Assembly (NCBI GenBank): GCA_017510305.1
Contig: JAFWNO010000049.1
Location: 1-7,378, forward strand
Length of the DNA: 7,378 nucleotides
Origin: Candidatus Saccharimonadota bacterium
Lineage (GTDB): Bacteria; Patescibacteriota; Saccharimonadia; Saccharimonadales; Saccharimonadaceae
Direction: 5' to 3'
The translations under genes and the position numbers were made by a program. The notes beneath the pieces were generated by a model, which saw only the letters and a program-made list of their open reading frames with translations, had not been told where the DNA came from and ran no database searches. Of the stretch, positions 5,024 through 7,378 are shown one piece after another. Position 1 is the stretch's first letter. Each line of letters opens with the position of its first letter.

Positions 5024-6445
5024 ATGAGTTTAAAATTGTATAATACATTGTCGAGAAAGGTGGAAGAGTTTCATCCGCAGGATGCAGAGAACGTGAAGAT
5101 ATATACTTGTGGGCCGACGGTGTATGCTAGAGCGCACATTGGGAATTTGTGCTCATATATATATTGGGGGCTTTTGGTGGCCGTATTAGAGGCGGACGGA
5201 ATGAGACCGCAGAGAGTGCTGAATTTTACAGATGTGGGGCATTTAACATCTGATGGCGATACGGGAGAGGATAAACTGGAGCGTGGCGCAAAGCGCGAGA
5301 ACAAGACTGTCTGGGAGGTGGCAGAATATTACGAAGAATTGTTTATGAGGGATTATAATTCCCTGTTTTTGGAGATGCCGGCGAAGATTTGCAAGGCAAC
5401 GGATTATATTGAGGCAGATAAACAGATGATTGATATTTTGACGGAGAAAGGGTATACCTATGAAACGTCTGATGGGATATATTTTGACACGAGCAAGTTT
5501 CCGAAGTATGCAGAATTTGCAAGGCTAGATTTAGACCATTTGAAGGCGGGGGCGAGGGTAGGATTTAATAGCGAGAAACGGAACGTGTCGGATTTTGCGT
5601 TATGGAAATTTATCCAGCCCGGTGAAGACCATGCGATGAAGTGGGAATATCGGGGGAGAGAAGGGTATCCTGGGTGGCACATTGAGTGCTCGGTGATATC
5701 ACATGAGGAATTGGGCGAGCCGTTAGACATTCATTGTGGCGGAATAGACCATATTCCGGTGCATCATACTAATGAAATTGCGCAGACAGAGGCGGCGTAT
5801 GGGGTAAAGATGTGTAATTTCTGGCTACATTGTAATTTTATTACGATTGACGGACAGAAGATTTCAAAATCTCTGGGGAATACCTATTCTTTGGATGATC
5901 TTTTCAAGCGGGGCTTTTCGCCGCTGGATTTCAAGATGTGGGTGTTGCAGGGGCACTACCTAGGGGAGAGGAATTTTTCATTTGAAGATTTAGAGGCGGC
6001 AAAGAATCGGCGACTGAATTGGAAGAATCGGGTGGCGCTTGCGATGCAGAAAGAAAACAATGACGAGAAGACGCTAGAGCAGGTGACGGATGTAGATGCG
6101 CCAGAATTAAAGGTGTTGGAGGAAAAGCTTGTCGGAGATGCAGAATTTGTACATGGTTTTATGGACAAATTAAACGATAATCTAAATTCGCCGGAAGCAT
6201 TTGCATTGATTGATAATAGTGAAATATCCCTGAAAGGTTGGAAAATGGTAGAAAAGGTATTTAGATTGGGATTATTTGATTTTAAGGTGCCAGCTGATGA
6301 GCAATTAGAAAAGATGCGGCTTCGAAATGAGGCTAGGGAGAATGGGGACTATGGCTTGGCTGATAGATTGCGTGACGAACTTTTAGACGATGGGTTTTTG
6401 ATGCTAGACACAGATGCTGGCAGTTTTTGGCAACTTTGTAAATAA
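5024..6445 (+). CDS. cysS: Cysteinyl-tRNA synthetase
   Basis: 473 residues, normal for the enzyme, which joins cysteine to tRNA-Cys using ATP in the cytoplasm. The class I catalytic domain has HIGN at 38-41 and KISKS at 279-283 (KMSKS variant). The zinc site that selects cysteine is complete: C29 in YTCGPTVY, C222 in WHIECS, H247 and E251 in HHTNE. The C-terminal part (about 335-473) is the helical DALR-type anticodon-binding region, ending with LADRLRDELLDDGF and SFW. The start at 5024 aligns with the family N-terminus (MSLKLYNTLSRK). A GTG at 4976 would add 16 residues but lies upstream of the -10 box. There is no Shine-Dalgarno, and TATAAT ends 7 nt before the ATG, so the mRNA is probably leaderless. 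No terminator separates it from nrdD. Confidence 0.97.
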   Translation: MSLKLYNTLSRKVEEFHPQDAENVKIYTCGPTVYARAHIGNLCSYIYWGLLVAVLEADGMRPQRVLNFTDVGHLTSDGDTGEDKLERGAKRENKTVWEVAEYYEELFMRDYNSLFLEMPAKICKATDYIEADKQMIDILTEKGYTYETSDGIYFDTSKFPKYAEFARLDLDHLKAGARVGFNSEKRNVSDFALWKFIQPGEDHAMKWEYRGREGYPGWHIECSVISHEELGEPLDIHCGGIDHIPVHHTNEIAQTEAAYGVKMCNFWLHCNFITIDGQKISKSLGNTYSLDDLFKRGFSPLDFKMWVLQGHYLGERNFSFEDLEAAKNRRLNWKNRVALAMQKENNDEKTLEQVTDVDAPELKVLEEKLVGDAEFVHGFMDKLNDNLNSPEAFALIDNSEISLKGWKMVEKVFRLGLFDFKVPADEQLEKMRLRNEARENGDYGLADRLRDELLDDGFLMLDTDAGSFWQLCK

Positions 6446-6470
6446 TACAACATAAAATAAGCGAAATGGC

Positions 6471-6499
6471 TTGACACACTATATGTGGGGGTTTATACT
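6471..6499 (+). promoter_or_regulatory. Promoter of nrdD
   Basis: Perfect TTGACA (6471-6476), a 17-bp spacer and TATACT (6494-6499); this is the strongest promoter in the window. Transcription should start near 6506, giving a leader of about 78 nt. The spacer and the start region are each covered by an NrdR-like box. Confidence 0.85.
6476..6491 (+). promoter_or_regulatory. NrdR box 1 (upstream, degenerate)
   Basis: ACACTATATGTGGGGG matches the NrdR consensus ACACWATATATWGTGT at 12 of 16 positions; the left half is perfect and the right half is weak. It fills the promoter spacer, so bound repressor would block RNA polymerase. Its start is 32 bp from that of box 2, three helical turns, as in characterised nrd promoters. 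Confidence 0.65.
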
Positions 6500-6507
6500 A
6501 GAAACAG

Positions 6508-6523
6508 ACACTAAATATGGTGT
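6508..6523 (+). promoter_or_regulatory. NrdR box 2 (downstream)
   Basis: ACACTAAATATGGTGT matches the NrdR consensus at 14 of 16 positions, with both ACAC and GTGT ends intact. It covers the first transcribed bases of the nrdD leader. NrdR is an ATP-cone zinc-ribbon repressor that shuts down nucleotide reductase genes when dATP is high. The nrdR gene is not in this window. Confidence 0.8.
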
Positions 6524-6583
6524 AGGTAATACTAAAGAAAGCTAACAAAACAAAAACTACTGACATTAAGGAGGTCAAGAAAA

Positions 6584-7378
6584 ATGTTTAAGAAAATCGA
6601 AAAACGCGATGGGAAAATCGCGAATTTTAAACCAGAGAAGATTACCGAGGCGATTGAAAAGGCGGGTCTTGCGACGGGTGAATTTAAGGCTGATAGGGCA
6701 AAGGCTCTTTCTGAAAAGGCGATAAAGCGTGCGGAAGAAACTATTAATAAGCGTGTGCCAAGTGTAGAGCAGATTCAAGATATTGTAGAGCAAGTCTTGA
6801 TGGAGTCTAGCTTTAAGAAGACTGCGAAAGCTTATATTGCTTACCGCTTGGAGAGAAGTAGGGTGCGTGAGGCAAAGAGTAATCTGATGAATATTTACAA
6901 GACGATTTCGATTGCGGATGCAAGCGAAGATTCTGATGTGAAGCGCTCCAATGCGAATGTGGATGGTAATTCGGCGATGGGCAAGATGCTACAATTTGGC
7001 GCGGAAGGCTCAAAAGAGTTCGCGAAGGCGGTATTAACAGACCCGAAGTTTGCCTTTGCGCATGATAATGGCGATATTCATATTCACGACTTAGACTTCT
7101 ACGCGACTGGTACGCTTACTTGCTGCCAGACGGACGTGTTGAGGTTATTCAAAAATGGGTTTAACACTGGGCACGGGCATCTGCGCACGCCAAATTCGAG
7201 TGGCTCGTATGCGGCGCTAGCGGCGATTATCTTGCAAGCTAACCAAAACGAGCAGCACGGTGGCCAATCGATTCCTAATTTTGACTACGCGATGGCTCCT
7301 GGTGTGGATAAATCTTTCCGTAAGGCTTTGAAATCTAATCTTGAAAAGTATAATAAATTTGCCGGTAAGAAGATAAAA
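6584..7378 (+). CDS. nrdD: Anaerobic ribonucleoside-triphosphate reductase (5' part)
   Basis: 265 codons are open to the right edge with no stop, so the C-terminus, including the glycyl-radical site, is not seen. The enzyme reduces ribonucleoside triphosphates to dNTPs without oxygen, using a glycyl radical made by the activase NrdG. Residues about 3-93 are an ATP-cone (KKIEKRDGKIANFKPEKI at 3-20), the allosteric dATP/ATP sensor. The catalytic part begins with NANVDGNSAMG, then HDNGDIHIHDLDFY and LTCCQTD, whose cysteines match the conserved active-site region of NrdD, then GHLRTPNSSGSYAALAA and QHGGQSIPNFDYAMAPG. The start is firm: AAGGAGGT at 6568-6575 lies 8 nt upstream. The combination of an ATP-cone and NrdR-like boxes implies both enzymatic and transcriptional feedback by dATP. 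Confidence 0.96.
   Translation, partial: MFKKIEKRDGKIANFKPEKITEAIEKAGLATGEFKADRAKALSEKAIKRAEETINKRVPSVEQIQDIVEQVLMESSFKKTAKAYIAYRLERSRVREAKSNLMNIYKTISIADASEDSDVKRSNANVDGNSAMGKMLQFGAEGSKEFAKAVLTDPKFAFAHDNGDIHIHDLDFYATGTLTCCQTDVLRLFKNGFNTGHGHLRTPNSSGSYAALAAIILQANQNEQHGGQSIPNFDYAMAPGVDKSFRKALKSNLEKYNKFAGKKIK

Noticed and set aside
1..7378. Recoding of UGA (as glycine, known in Gracilibacteria and Absconditabacteria), suggested because none of nine stops is TGA
   Set aside because: A recoded genome should show in-frame TGA within long glycine-rich genes; none interrupts cysS, nrdD, rplK, nusG or the glycine-rich beta-helix gene, all of which read full length with GGN glycine codons. TAA/TAG preference is enough explanation.

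Overview
The window looks like chromosome of a member of the Patescibacteria (candidate phyla radiation), most probably Candidatus Saccharibacteria (TM7). This rests on gene content and style rather than a marker gene: compact genes, short spacers, secE-nusG-rplK with no rplA directly after it, an anaerobic ribonucleotide reductase, a surface-protein tail ending in a GYGFSIRCVAR-type motif, and leaderless starts mixed with Shine-Dalgarno starts. The phylum call is inference (about 0.6). Standard translation code fits: all nine visible stops are TAA or TAG, and no in-frame TGA interrupts the conserved proteins.

Layout. Positions 1-54 hold the last 17 codons of a plus-strand gene. It converges on a minus-strand cassette, and the two stop codons share one CTAG. 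The cassette (2752 down to 51) encodes, in transcription order, a VTC-domain polyphosphate-polymerase-like protein, a four-helix DUF4956 membrane protein and a membrane-anchored Cthe_2159-type beta-helix protein. It starts from an apparently leaderless promoter. Next, at 2806-2922, is a large near-perfect inverted repeat enclosing a second hairpin, placed as the terminator of rplK but far more elaborate than a terminator needs to be. Then come rplK (3367-2936, own promoter) and secE-nusG (4375-3446, own promoter), all on the minus strand. A terminator at 4450-4468 separates secE from a minus-strand two-helix membrane protein of unknown function (4933-4484).

At 4988-5017 an 11-bp perfect inverted repeat carries two back-to-back extended -10 elements. 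One drives the unknown membrane protein leftwards, the other drives cysS rightwards from a leaderless ATG. After cysS (5024-6445), a strong promoter overlapped by two NrdR-like boxes, 32 bp start to start, precedes nrdD, which runs off the right edge.

How the genes work together. secE, nusG and rplK serve protein export, transcription elongation and the ribosome; cysS charges tRNA-Cys; nrdD makes dNTPs without oxygen under probable NrdR control. The VTC, DUF4956 and beta-helix genes are arranged as one unit. A plausible but unproven reading is a cytoplasmic catalytic domain, a membrane partner and a surface polymer-binding protein for an anionic polymer such as polyphosphate. The observations most worth following are this cassette, the 117-nt folded element, the symmetric divergent promoter, and the two genes whose -10 box places +1 at the A of the ATG.
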